Positions 22,938 through 33,636 of a stretch of DNA of 33,636 bases are shown here, piece after piece. The notes beneath the pieces are model-generated. The model saw nothing but the letters and a program-made list of their open reading frames with translations, searched no databases and was not told the DNA's origin. The first letter of the stretch is position 1, and every line of letters begins with the position of its first letter. Position numbers and translations under genes: made by a program. This DNA comes from Heterostelium multicystogenum (lineage: Eukaryota > Evosea > Eumycetozoa > Acytosteliales > Acytosteliaceae): the NCBI GenBank assembly GCA_003667245.1, contig RCNN01000296.1, positions 1 through 33,636 of the forward strand. The letters are read 5' to 3'.

Positions 22938-25373
22938 ATGTTGTCTTTTAATAGGACATTTAGAGTTTGGGTACTCATCTTGTTGTTCGTGTCTGCTGTC
23001 ATCATTTTCGTGTTGGAGTCAAGCATGTTGACCTCTATGAGAAGTGGTGGTAGTGCTAATCATGGAAGCAGATACCAGGCGAATCAGCAACAGGATCAGC
23101 AGGTCACACTCGAACAGCTGATAGACTTGAAGGCTGAGGTCGATAGGCTCAGGGAGGAGATACAGCTGAAGAACAAAGAGATTGACGATCTTGCTACTTA
23201 TTCAACAAACTTGGAGGTTAAACTGATATCGCTTGGAGCTGATGAAAACTCAGTGGGAGTGTCAGAGGTATACCCATCAAGACCGGCATGATGATCCGAC
23301 CTTTGATAGAGTCCTCTCGATTGAGGCTATGCTCAATCTCCAGGATTCTAGGTTGCGACCTTCTGTGGAGATCGAAGCATCCAAATGTTTTAAAGAGACA
23401 ATGGACAAACCAATCAAGTTGATGTGCTCAAAGTTCAATGCCGAATCTATTCCCAGGAAATATGTGCCTTCTCTCTTGACTAAAAAGCGGGCTTGACAAT
23501 GTTGAAAACACTTTATCGAATGTCATTACAGGAGGAATATACAACTATAAAATTGGCGATTTCAGATGGTTCGAAGAGGTCTATTTCGATAGCTACAACA
23601 TTGCACCAAGCTTTGGAAGCAGCTGGGGCGACTTTAACAATGATGGATATCCAGACCTCTATGTCAACAATCACTATTGGACACCAGCTTTGTATCTCAA
23701 CCTCAAGAATGGAAGTTTCGAAAACATTGCCATGAAATCAATACCCTTTTTAGTATGGATCACAACTAATTATTCTCCAGTCATAGTTTACTCTACATTG
23801 ATAACTAACAAACTATATTCAGGCAAAGGATTTTAAGAATAAATTTATAGACAAGCATGGAGGAGCATGGGCAGATTTCGACAAAGACGGACAATTGGAT
23901 TTTTTTGAAGTAACAGGTGCCAAGTATGGTACGAGTGCCATTCCGAACAATCTATTTAAAAATCACAATGGCACGCTTATTGATGAAGCTAAAGAAAGGG
24001 GCGTCGACTATCCATTCGCACGTGCAAGAACTATCTCATGGATCGACTATGACAACGACGGATATCTCGATGCTTTCATCGCATCTCAAAAGAGAGGAGA
24101 TGGACAGGGTAAACCTGTATTATTCAAACAGGATCCACACAATAATACATTTATAAATGTTAATAATGTAAGTTTATTAAATATATGTCTTGTAGTTTGG
24201 ATCAATCAATTAGGAGACATAGAAATTCAATCATTCTAATATAATTATTATATCATTATCATTAGGAAGTGGATATTGATTTGGATTCTAATGTATTATT
24301 TGCACATGTAACTGATATCGATAATGATGGAATTTTGGAATTCTTTTTACTCTCATTTACATTCCCTTTTAAAGTATACCATGCCAATCAGTATCCATTT
24401 AAAGAGGTGACCACATCTATTTTCAATTTTAATTTGACTGCAGTAAGAAACTATTTCAAGCTTGCTGAAGATCGCGCAACAGACGTAAGCGCATGGATAC
24501 CGCCACCAGAAGGAACAGGATACTACTCTATCATTAGCGACACTGTCTTTGGTGATATGGATGGAAATACATGGCAAGATATAGTCATTGCCAGAAATTA
24601 TTATGGAAAGTGTATTGTAGAAATATTTTATAATCTTGGATATGAACAAGATACTGAAAGTATGTTAAATAGTAATCATTTGGGGTACCTCGGATCATTG
24701 ATATACTTACCATATAATTAACCAAAATATAGAGTTTGTTGACTGGGAAGTTAAGCAAATATATAGTAAAGCAGGTATAACTTGTGGAGCACTTGCTATT
24801 GGCGATTTCGATAACGACAGAGATTTAGACTTATTCTTGCTCACCTATTTGCCATATTCAAACTCACCTAATGTATTATTTATCAACAAAGGTCAAAGGG
24901 AGTTCATGGTGAAAGAAGATGGTTTGGGCGCTGCTGGCTCAACTTTTTGGAAAGGCAGAGTCAGTGTCGGTCGCCGACTACGACGTCGATGGCAAGCTAG
25001 ACCTCTTTATCACCAATGGAAAGGGATCGCCACCATTCGATGTTGGCCCTACCCAACTATTCCGCAACATTGAAAAAGACAGAAATTGGATTGAAAAATC
25101 GACGTTGTCGGAGTCACAGAGAATCCACATGGATTCGGTGGAAGAGTATTCTTGCGGTCTTGTGGAACCACCCAGATAAGAGATATCGAGAATGGTGTAC
25201 ATTTTTCATCTCAAAACTCATTTAGAATTCACTTTGGACTCGGAAAGTGTCCTATGATTGACGAACTTAAAGTGTGGTGGCCCAAGTCCAAGAAATTCCA
25301 ATCAATCAAATCAATTAAACCAAATCAAGTTTTATTATTCAAAGAGAATATTAAAAGCAACAATCCCAAATAA
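22938..25373 (+). CDS. Type II membrane protein with FG-GAP/VCBS repeats and ASPIC/UnbV domain (CRTAC1-like)
   Basis: ATG 22938 gives a short cytosolic stretch (MLSFNRTFR), one membrane anchor (VWVLILLFVSAVIIF) and a coiled coil (LEQLIDLKAEVDRLREEIQ). The ectodomain carries repeated calcium-loop motifs: WGDFNNDGYPDLYV, WADFDKDGQLDFFE, WIDYDNDGYLDAFI, VTDIDNDGILEFFL, IGDFDNDRDLDLFL, VADYDVDGKLDLFI. The C-terminal ASPIC/UnbV domain follows: NWIEIDVVGVTENPHGFGGR, IENGVHFSSQNSFRIHFGLGK, ELKVWWPKSK. Introns: 23753-23822, 24168-24265, 24660-24732. Frame breaks near 23285, 23490, 24957 and 25100. This architecture is common in bacteria and seen in animal CRTAC1; a cell-surface or secretory-lumen binding role is inference. 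Confidence 0.87.
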
Positions 25374-25684
25374 ATAGATAATATACGATATCAATGATTG
25401 ATTATCTCAATCAATCAATTCCCCCAACACTTACAACTCCAACTCAGTACTTAGTCTGTCTTTTGGAATGATCAATTGATCTATTAATATTGTTATAATC
25501 CTGACATTTGGAAGGTGGATTAGTGAGATCTCATGAGATCTGATGAGGTGGGTTTGTTCACAGCTGTTCAAAAAACCTGCAAAAATCATTTATCATTTTT
25601 TTTTTTCATTTTTACCAAATGGTATTAAATTTGTCAGCTGACTGAATAAGCTTATTTCTATTTGTGGCAGGCAGCATCAAGTTG
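25374..25684. promoter_or_regulatory. Intergenic between two co-directional genes
   Basis: A 310-base spacer with ATCAATCAAT repeats, a poly-T run at about 25599-25608 and one exact 16-base palindrome (25526-25541). It should contain the terminator of the FG-GAP gene and the promoter of the ankyrin-type gene. Confidence 0.4.
25526..25541. repeat. Perfect 16-bp palindrome
   Basis: AGATCTCATGAGATCT reads identically on both strands. It lies about 140 bases upstream of the ankyrin-type gene start. It could bind a dimeric factor, but a single occurrence proves nothing. Confidence 0.6.
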
Positions 25685-27589
25685 ATGGATCGACTATTTA
25701 ATTTGGTTATACATAATTCCTATATATTTCATAATGTTTCCTATCAAATTGAATCAATCTACAGAAGATTACATCCAGGCTGTCAGCTATACAGATACGA
25801 TGAGATAGACATCAGATTCATGCTCAGCCAGAAACTGTTTCAACTGCTAAAGTACAAACTAAACAAGCATCCAGACCTCTTTGTATATTAACAATGACTG
25901 CGTCTCCGCCATCTTCCGTTATCTGCGCGACTACTCGTTGTTTGTCTACTTCTTTGAAAACTACTATGATTTGATAAAGACTTTTAGCCATGGCTATCTT
26001 CTCAGGGAAATGTGTGGCCTTGTCGGCACAAACTATCCGCCTCTCAACACTGACATTGTAAAGTACCTGTTTTCCAAAGGCTTCGTCGGGAGCATTCTGC
26101 GAAAGGTGGCACAAGACGGCAATGAGGAGCTGCTCGACTGGCTGGTGGAAAACGGACATTTCCCAACCCAATCAATGGACTATGTCCTGGTGCATGCTTG
26201 TGAGAATGGAAATATCAGTATTGTGGACAAGCTGTATCGATTGGTCGAGGATAAAAAGAAGCTCCACAAACAGTCTACCCCCTACACACTGATAGATATC
26301 ACTGCCAGCAAAGGCCATCTTCCAATGGTGCAATATCTCTATGAAGTCCGACACGAAAGATTCTCGAGCAATGCTTTTGAGTTTGCTTGCCGAGGGTGGA
26401 CACGCATCTACTATTGAATATCTCTATGAGAAATCATTAAACAACCAAAACAAGCCTATGCATATAAGCCAAGAAGCCTTCAAACAAGGCCGCCACATTC
26501 GGACACTTGGAGGTCTTGAAATTTTTCTATAAAATAACAATTTATGAAGTGGAAGACCGCTTCATATCTCCACTCAAATACGCTGTGATCAAAGGACATA
26601 CACACATAGTAGAATACCTGCTGAAAGTTTTGTCCGTGGCTCTTCTTCAAACTGACAATCGACGGACCTAATGGGTGCAATCAAGGTTAGTCAGAATCTG
26701 AAGCCAATTCAATATATCGAATCAATGCGCCCAGAGAAGTACAGCTGGAACCAATTATTGAATGTGGCGCTGACGCTTGGTCTTTGTGAGGTCGCCAAAT
26801 TCATTATCGAAAAGAATAGACTTGAGGCACTGGACTTTCTCCATCAGCAATATCAAGAACAATTTCGATGAAATGTTTTATCTCTGCTTGAACTCTGGCC
26901 TTTCGCTGGAGCTGTCAAACCAGGATCTCACCGATGCCATTGCGGCGAAATGCAGTCTCTCGGTGGTCCAGTATCTAAGTCCAAAGATTGGCCAGTCATC
27001 CCCCTCGGCTATGGACACCGCTGCAGCGAATGGAAATCTGGAAATTGTGCAGTGGCTACACTATAATCGAACTGAAGGCTGCACAAGCAAGGCAATCGTC
27101 GAATCAGTGATTCGGGGTCATCGTGACACAGCAGAATTCCTCTTTAGCAATTCGCAACGAACACAAATCTATCCCACCATCCCTCTACTTTAACATCATC
27201 GATATGCAAAACCGACCAATTACACTGAGCACAGCTCAAATCCTACACAAGCCACTTTGAAGAAGAGTTCAAAGCACGCAGCGAATACATCATCGCCAAA
27301 GTCAAGGAGGGACTGGCCAATACCTGTTTACATACAACTTTACTCGACAAGAGTCTCGACAACCTAAAGACACTGATTTCCCAACAAATACGGGCTGCTC
27401 GTCAGGGTGTTGGACACGCCTGGCATTTCGCCCAGCACTATTTCACAACTAGCAAACTATGCATTACGTAATGGCTACTTTGATTTTATTTCTACTATTA
27501 AAACAATATCAGAAGAAGTATCAATTGCCAACATAACTCTTCCCTCCACTCTCAACTTTACCGGAATCAAAAAAGCATTGTCCAAATGA
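25685..27589 (+). CDS. Ankyrin-type repeat protein of the dictyostelid expanded family
   Basis: ATG 25685 (MDRLFNLVIHNSYIFHNVSY) starts an N-terminal region typical of the family, followed by FVYINNDCVSAIFRYLRDYS. Helical ankyrin-like repeats then run through the protein, for example GNEELLDWLVENGHF, GNISIVDKLYRLV, GHLPMVQYLYEV, GHASTIEYLYEK, FGHLEVLKFFYK, GHTHIVEYLLKV, GNLEIVQWLHYN and GHRDTAEFLFSN. The pattern G-(H/N)-(L/I)-x-I-(V/L)-(Q/E)-(Y/W)-L is the degenerate ankyrin form seen in many dictyostelid proteins. The C-terminus is ITLPSTLNFTGIKKALSK. At least six frame breaks (25890, 26395, 26510, 26670, 26870, 27190-27400) split it. No intron was needed. Biochemical role unknown; protein-protein binding is the family expectation. 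It could be a decayed copy, but the break density equals that of essential genes nearby. Confidence 0.75.
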
Positions 27590-27869
27590 TAAAGAACCGC
27601 TGTCTCCAAGCTTCGGGGAGCAATCATAGGCATCAAAAAAATTGTGGTGTTTGAGTGGACTCCATCAAAAAAATAAATACACTAATTTCAAATTTTGGAG
27701 GGAAAAATTCAAAATGTGCGTTTGCATTTTCTGTAATTAGATTAGATTGATTAACGACTTTTTTCGTTTTTTTATTTTTTCGAGTACCTTTTATTAGTTA
27801 TACAATCAAACTTATTTACTATTTTAATTTTAATTTTCAACATTTATATAAGCAGTATTGAGTAATGAA

Positions 27870-30248
27870 ATGGTGTTGACAAATCCATCAAGATTCAATG
27901 ATATCTATAATTTAAAAGAATGATTCGATTCAGGGTGAGACTGTCATGCTTCTAGTGGCAAGAAGACTGTGATTCGCTTGCTGCGTGTAAAAATATTCTC
28001 TGTATGTAGATATTTACTGTTGACAAGACCTATTCATTTGATGATTTGATTTTTTTGAGTGTCCATCATACTTACCCTGCTACTTTGTAAAATTTGAAGG
28101 AAATACTCAAAAATCAGATCTTATCTCTTATAATATTAAACCTGTCTCTCTGGATTGCTGATTTTAGAATATGTCAATGAACATATGTTGTTGGAAAATG
28201 GAGAAGTAGGTTACCAAGTTAGCGCTCATTGGACCATTGTACAGTATATATAAAACATTTCAATCAATCATTGGATGTCCTATTGTTTCCAGCTGAAAAC
28301 CATTGTTATGATAAAACTGTGGTGGAAATATAGATATTGAAGAGGTGTTTAACAAACTTGAGTGGAAATCAATTTGGTGTATTATAATAGATAGTCATAG
28401 ACCATACAATAGGAACAATATAGATAATCAAACAAATGTATGTAGTCCAGGCGAATATGGATTTTGGACATTGTTAAAAATCAATCAATCAATCACTAAC
28501 ATGGCTTATGCTGCTTTGGATTCGGATGTGAATATTCTAGGCAATCATTATTGATGATGGTACATATGAAGAGGACGAGGAAGAGGATGATGAGGAGGAT
28601 GAAGACCTCAGCGAATATGAGGATGATGAATATGAGGAAGACGAGGAAAATGAAGAAGATGATTATGAAGGCGAAAATGTATATAATAGTGATGATGAAG
28701 AAATATTTGGAGGCACAAAAGAGAAGCGAAAGAATGGTTCTGACGATAGCTCAGGACTACCATCAATCAAAAAGAAGAAAAAGAACACCCCAAGAAAAAA
28801 CTCAAAGGCTCATCAGTGGACGCTGCAGAGCGCAAGAAAGAAGACAGATTATCTAAAAGAAGAAAAACATACCACTCTTACTATGGAAAGAGTGCCTCCA
28901 CCATGATGTATCAACTAAGTACTGTATTGATGAAGGAGTCCCTCGATGGATTACTGTGGTATGCTCTTCTTGGACTGACTGATCAACTTGTCCACGAGAG
29001 AGTTTCACTTGAGGTCTATGGATTCGAATACAAATACTTTAAATCACTCGTTTCTAACAACTATCCCACCGATGAAGAGATAAGGGCAAACGGTGGCCAT
29101 GCTCAGGGAGATCGTATTCTTCACTCTGAGGACTATCGTTTCATGCTCTACCGCCACTGGAATCTCTATGAAAGTCTGTACCACTCAAAATACGTTGCGT
29201 GCAACTGAGAGTCTGGAAAGCTAAAGGACGTTATTTACTGGAGACCCTCTTTTGCTCTAATGGGTCTACCGCTAGATCAAGCCAAACAAAAATACATTTC
29301 ACTAAGTGCACCCTACAAACAAAGTCTAAAGCGACAACTATCCATCCACGCCACCAAATTTGGCTGGATCAACTCTATTTTCCCCTCGTTCACCAAGAAA
29401 TACGAGTGCTCCATTGAGATCTCTGCATCCGACATGGTCTACGCACTCACTTCCCTGATAGAGTCAGACAACTTGGAAGATGACACTTCCGACGCGGAAG
29501 CCTGGGAGCAAAACTTTTGGGATGCCTATGATGCCCTCTCAAAGTAACTATTTTCAGCGCCAACCATATATTGCGATATTATACTAACTGTTTGGTGGTC
29601 CATAGTAAAAATATAGAACTGTTGATGGAAGGATTGAAGCAAGCCATCGCTTTACAGAAAGAAATCACCCAATGTGTTGCTAGCATGATTGAAAGACGTT
29701 CGTGGTCTTGTCAGGTCCATTTAGATATGCACTACTGACTGAAACCGCTGATATTAAGCACTTCATTCATCCAATGGCACTCACTAAACTCGGTTTATTT
29801 ATGATGGATGCATTAACTGTAAATAGAATCTAATTAGATGGATCGATGGATGGATTGTCCATATATTGCTCGAATACTAACTTTACTTGTTTCTTCAACT
29901 ACAGGCAATGAAGAAAACAGCCCAAACCATTTTAATTGGCGCACTCAATGAAAAGAAAGGAAACTATTTAATTGTTGGTATTTCTGGATCATTGATCAGT
30001 AGTCCACAAGCAAAGTATGTATAATAATATGATTGGTTAAATTAACACTATAAATTTATACTTATTAAATTTCGTATTCCAGTGAATTTGGTGTACACTT
30101 TAGAGCTGCTGCAGAGATGACCAATTCAACATTGAAATATCAATCTTTTGATACTGCTGTTGTAGAAATCGGAAAACTCGACATGCCAAAATTCATTGAA
30201 CAACTCCACACAATGACCTCAAACGATGATGACAATCCAGATATTTAA
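27870..30248 (+). CDS. cdc45: DNA replication factor CDC45
   Basis: CDC45 is part of the CMG replicative helicase with MCM2-7 and GINS. ATG 27870 gives MVLTNPSRFNDIYNL, then MLLVARDCDSLAACKNIL (inactive DHH-family site), intron 28002-28059, INCGGNIDIEEVFN, IIDSHRPYNRNNIDNQTN, intron 28438-28540, and the family's acidic insertion (TYEEDEEEDDEEDEDLSEYE). The core follows: RKTYHSYYGKSASTMMYQL, LDGLLWYALLGLTDQ, FMLYRHWNLYESLYHSKYVA, MGLPLDQAKQKY, KFGWINSIFPSF, then intron 29544-29605 and FVVLSGPFRYALL. Introns 29819-29904 and 30015-30082 precede the C-terminus FGVHFRAAAEMTNST to DDDNPDI. Frame breaks near 27915, 28315, 28800 (A run), 29205, 29247 (T run) and 29693 look like errors. The segment from about 28100 to 28310 is poorly resolved. 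Confidence 0.92.
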
Positions 30249-30357
30249 ACTAATCCAAACCAAATTAATCAACACAAATCAAAACAATACAATACAAAAT
30301 CAATTATTAATTTAATTGATTGATTGTTATTTGTTTGTATCATTTTCAAAAATAAAC

Positions 30358-30382
30358 ATTATTATTATTATTATTATTATTT
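30358..30382. repeat. (ATT)n microsatellite
   Basis: About eight ATT units directly downstream of CDC45. Confidence 0.85.
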
Positions 30383-30430
30383 AAGACCAAGCCAAATCTA
30401 ACCAAACTCACTCAAATAGAAGAGAGGAGC

Positions 30431-30723
30431 ATGAGATGGATTAAGAATCGTCTCAGCCTCAGGTATATCAACCAACCGATGAAGATAAAAACAACAACAG
30501 CATATCAACTGGCCGAAACCATCAAGTCCATCACTGATCGACCAGACACATCGACCCAATTATGACAATTAATTAGCAATTTTGATAGATTATTATTCAT
30601 TTAATTAATTAATTGAATATCAAATCAAAATATTTATATTTATAGATCGATCGTTGTGAAGATACATCCTTAGCCATTTTCAATCTCATCGACTTTGGTG
30701 AACAACATAAAAAACAAAAATAA
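30431..30723 (+). CDS. Possible small unidentified gene
   Basis: From ATG 30431 the frame reads MRWIKNRLSLRYINQP, MKIKTTTAYQLAETIKSIT, DRPDTSTQL and stops at about 30565; the same frame is open upstream (KPNLTKLTQIEERS) to about 30383. After an A+T-rich interval ending TTTATAG (about 30644), a second open segment reads IDRCEDTSLAIFNLIDFGEQ then HKKQK and stop. The mixed, non-repetitive composition stands out from the flanking low-complexity DNA, so a two-exon gene of roughly 70 residues is possible. No GT donor was found between the segments, so the link is not proven. Not recognised. Confidence 0.35.
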
Positions 30724-31425
30724 AAACAAAAAAAAAACAAAAATTATTGTTGTGGGTGAAAATAAATTTAAATTGTAATAATAATATTAATAAAAATTAT
30801 TGTTGAAGTACCAACCCTACCAAGTATGCTTTTTGTTTTTTTGTCAAGCATAAAAAAAAAAGGGAAATATTTTTTTTAAACGATCAGCTTCACCACTCAT
30901 TTATTATTTATTTATAATTATAATTTATTTGTATTTATTATTTAAATCACCAAGACATTAATATAATATATTAATTTAATTAGTTGTTTGTTCTTTGTTT
31001 TTTGAAAATATAATAAAAAACTAAAATATTATTATTATTGACAATTACCAATTATTATTATTATTATTATTATCAATAGTTATATAATATTAAAAGATTG
31101 GATTGTTAGATTTACAACAATAAACTGATAAATTATTTATTTAGTATAAATAGAATAGAATAGAATAGAAAAGAAAAACAAGATCAAGATCAAGATCAAT
31201 ATTATTCAAGTTCACAATAAGATAAGATAAAAACTTTTTTTAAACAATTAAAAAGAAAGTTAATTTTAAACTAAGATAAATAGTTGATCAAAGAAGAAAA
31301 GAGATAATTAGTTGCAAACAAATATATTAGTCGTCGAATAAAAATTAAATTATACAATAATAATAATAATAATAATAGTTTTGTAAATATAAATATATAA
31401 TACTTGGAGTAAAGAAAAAGTAAAG
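30724..31425. promoter_or_regulatory. A+T-rich upstream region and 5'UTR of the PP2A gene
   Basis: About 700 bases of A+T-rich low-complexity DNA with poly-A and poly-T runs (30727-30739, 30835-30842, 30852-30860, 30870-30877), ATT repeats near 31055, a GAATA/AATAG repeat near 31150 and an (ATA)n tract at about 31356-31377. No reading frame is supported. Confidence 0.45.
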
Positions 31426-32589
<1,164 letters not shown>

Positions 32590-33460
32590 GGTCAGAGTCG
32601 AGGTGATTGGACAAACAAATATCAAACACCGCCTGCGAGTGGCTACACTGTTGATATTTGATTAGCGATCTTTGTAAAAAACTATTATTACAATCTATTA
32701 CTACCAAACAATAACAATAAATACCCCAATTGAACTATAACAACAAAAATTCACAAAGCTTTTAATAACTTTATTAATTACAAATGGTGTTTCAACTGGC
32801 GAATCACCAAAACTTAGACATTAATTAAAACTAATTTAAATCATTCATTTAAAGTTATTGTTCATTGACAATAATAATAATAATAATAATAATAATAACT
32901 ATGCATTGGTTTTAGTTATATGATTATTATTATTATAATTATTGTTTAGATATTATTTATCAATGATCATCTCTAATCGATATAAATGCATATCAATAGT
33001 GTGTCGATAATTATATATACTTATTTCATCTTGTTAAGATAAAATATTACATTTATTTAATGTATAAATAAACACTTTTATTGTGAAATTAATGGTCTTG
33101 TCTTATCTGAGCGTTTGTCTTCTACTATCTACTTTCATTCTGAAATCAATTGACTTTAATACTATGAATTCTATATATAATCTATGTTATTATCTCGTTG
33201 CCTGTTGTTATTTTTACGTTGCTGTTCATAAACTTGTTCAGAGTGGTCTGCCTGCTCTTGTATGATACGTATTCTTAAAGGAATGCCAGATGATTGAATG
33301 TAAAGTTGATTGTTGAATGTGATTGATTGTTGTTAATGTTGGTCGATCGATTTATAAATCAAAGGTGTATGTTTTAGTGAAAAATGGATGATTGATTGAT
33401 TAATTGTATGTATATTTTGTTTTTAGGTGATTGTTGCTGATGATATTCTATTCTAAATGT
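32590..33460. other. Convergent intergenic region, PP2A / bL32m
   Basis: Holds the 3' ends of two convergent genes. An (ATA)n microsatellite is at 32870-32898. A minus-strand open segment at 33171-33332 (YIQSSGIPLRIRIIQEQADH, then SEQVYEQQRKNNN, ending NNIDYI) has coding-like composition but no acceptor or neighbouring exon was found. The opposite plus-strand frame (33092-33265) is hydrophobic and Cys-rich and is probably its shadow. Confidence 0.35.
32870..32898. repeat. (ATA)n microsatellite
   Basis: About nine ATA units in the 3' flank of the PP2A gene. Confidence 0.85.
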
Positions 33461-33636
33461 TTAGATCTTTCTGATACAATTTATACAAGGTGGTGTCTAA
33501 GCTTGAGGGATTGACATTTTTGACAAACGGTGTGATGGGTGAATGTTCTCGTGTTTCTTTGCGCTATTTCTCTTTCTGTTTCTGGTGTAGGATACACGCT
33601 TCTTTGGTACTGCAGTGAGTTCCATTTCGCAGTCTT
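33461..33636 (-). CDS. mrpl32: Mitochondrial large-subunit ribosomal protein bL32m, 5' part beyond the window
   Basis: The minus strand from the window edge reads MELTAVPKKRVSYTRNRKR then NSAKKHENIHP; after a one-base break near 33533 it continues HTVCQKCQSLKLRHHL, and after another near 33485 CINCIRKI with TAA at 33461-33463. The AVPKK-x-x-S start of the mature protein, the basic helix and two C-x-x-C pairs (a zinc ribbon) are the bL32 signature. A mitochondrial presequence is expected upstream, outside the window; ATG 33625 is probably internal. The mature protein sits near the peptidyl-transferase side of the mitoribosome. Both frame breaks are single missing bases next to C or T runs. Confidence 0.65.

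Noticed and set aside
25685..27589. Calling the ankyrin-type gene a pseudogene
   Set aside because: It has many frame breaks, but essential genes nearby (PP2A, CDC45) have a similar density, so error is the more economical explanation.
33083..33265. Plus-strand hydrophobic small protein
   Set aside because: It starts at ATG 33092, is Cys-rich with no family match, and is opposite a more dictyostelid-like minus-strand segment.

Overview
The window is nuclear DNA of a dictyostelid social amoeba (Amoebozoa). The evidence is A+T-rich DNA with short GT..AG introns (mostly 50-100 nt, often GTAAGT donors), runs of Asn and Gln codons, an FNIP-repeat protein (a family greatly expanded in dictyostelids), and ankyrin-type and Mei2-like genes of the style known from Dictyostelium. 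Base composition looks less A+T-rich than D. discoideum, so a species such as Cavenderia, Heterostelium or Tieghemostelium seems more likely; the species call is inference.

Layout, left to right. (1) Minus strand, <1-1899: 3'-truncated secreted prolyl-oligopeptidase-like alpha/beta hydrolase. (2) Minus, 2191-5988: PIG-G/GPI7-type GPI ethanolamine-phosphate transferase, with a Ser/Asn/Gln-rich stretch upstream (5989-6686) that may be its N-terminus. (3) Plus, about 7148-10325: MutS/MSH1 mismatch-repair protein that resembles alphaproteobacterial MutS. (4) Minus, 10497-11546: basic, probably nuclear protein with a NAC-like pattern. (5) About 11.6-14.5 kb: A+T-rich DNA with at least two unidentified minus-strand genes broken into short exons. 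(6) Minus, 14518-17256: Mei2-like three-RRM RNA-binding protein. (7) A 2.2-kb divergent intergenic region. (8) Plus, 19446-20736: sphingomyelinase-like EEP-fold phosphodiesterase. (9) Minus, 20889-22042: F-box-like/FNIP-repeat protein. (10) Plus, 22938-25373: membrane-anchored FG-GAP/ASPIC-UnbV (CRTAC1-like) protein. (11) Plus, 25685-27589: ankyrin-type repeat protein. (12) Plus, 27870-30248: replication factor CDC45. (13) Plus, about 30431-30723: possible small unidentified gene. (14) Plus, 31426-32589: PP2A catalytic subunit. (15) Minus, 33461->33636: mitochondrial ribosomal protein bL32m, 5'-truncated.

The genes do not form one pathway; this is an ordinary mixed eukaryotic gene neighbourhood. 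Two concern DNA maintenance (MutS/MSH1, CDC45) and two probably act in mitochondria (MutS/MSH1, bL32m). PIG-G and the hydrolase belong to the secretory route.

The most important technical observation is that almost every conserved gene carries several one-base frame breaks, including CDC45 and PP2A, which are essential in model eukaryotes. Several lie at homopolymers. This looks like uncorrected indel error in the assembly, not pseudogenes, and any ORF-based annotation of the window will be fragmented. I found no CRISPR array, tRNA, rRNA or transposon. No convincing new multi-gene system was seen; the most interesting leads are the alphaproteobacterial-type MutS, the NAC-like domain, the ASPIC/UnbV protein and the unidentified small genes.
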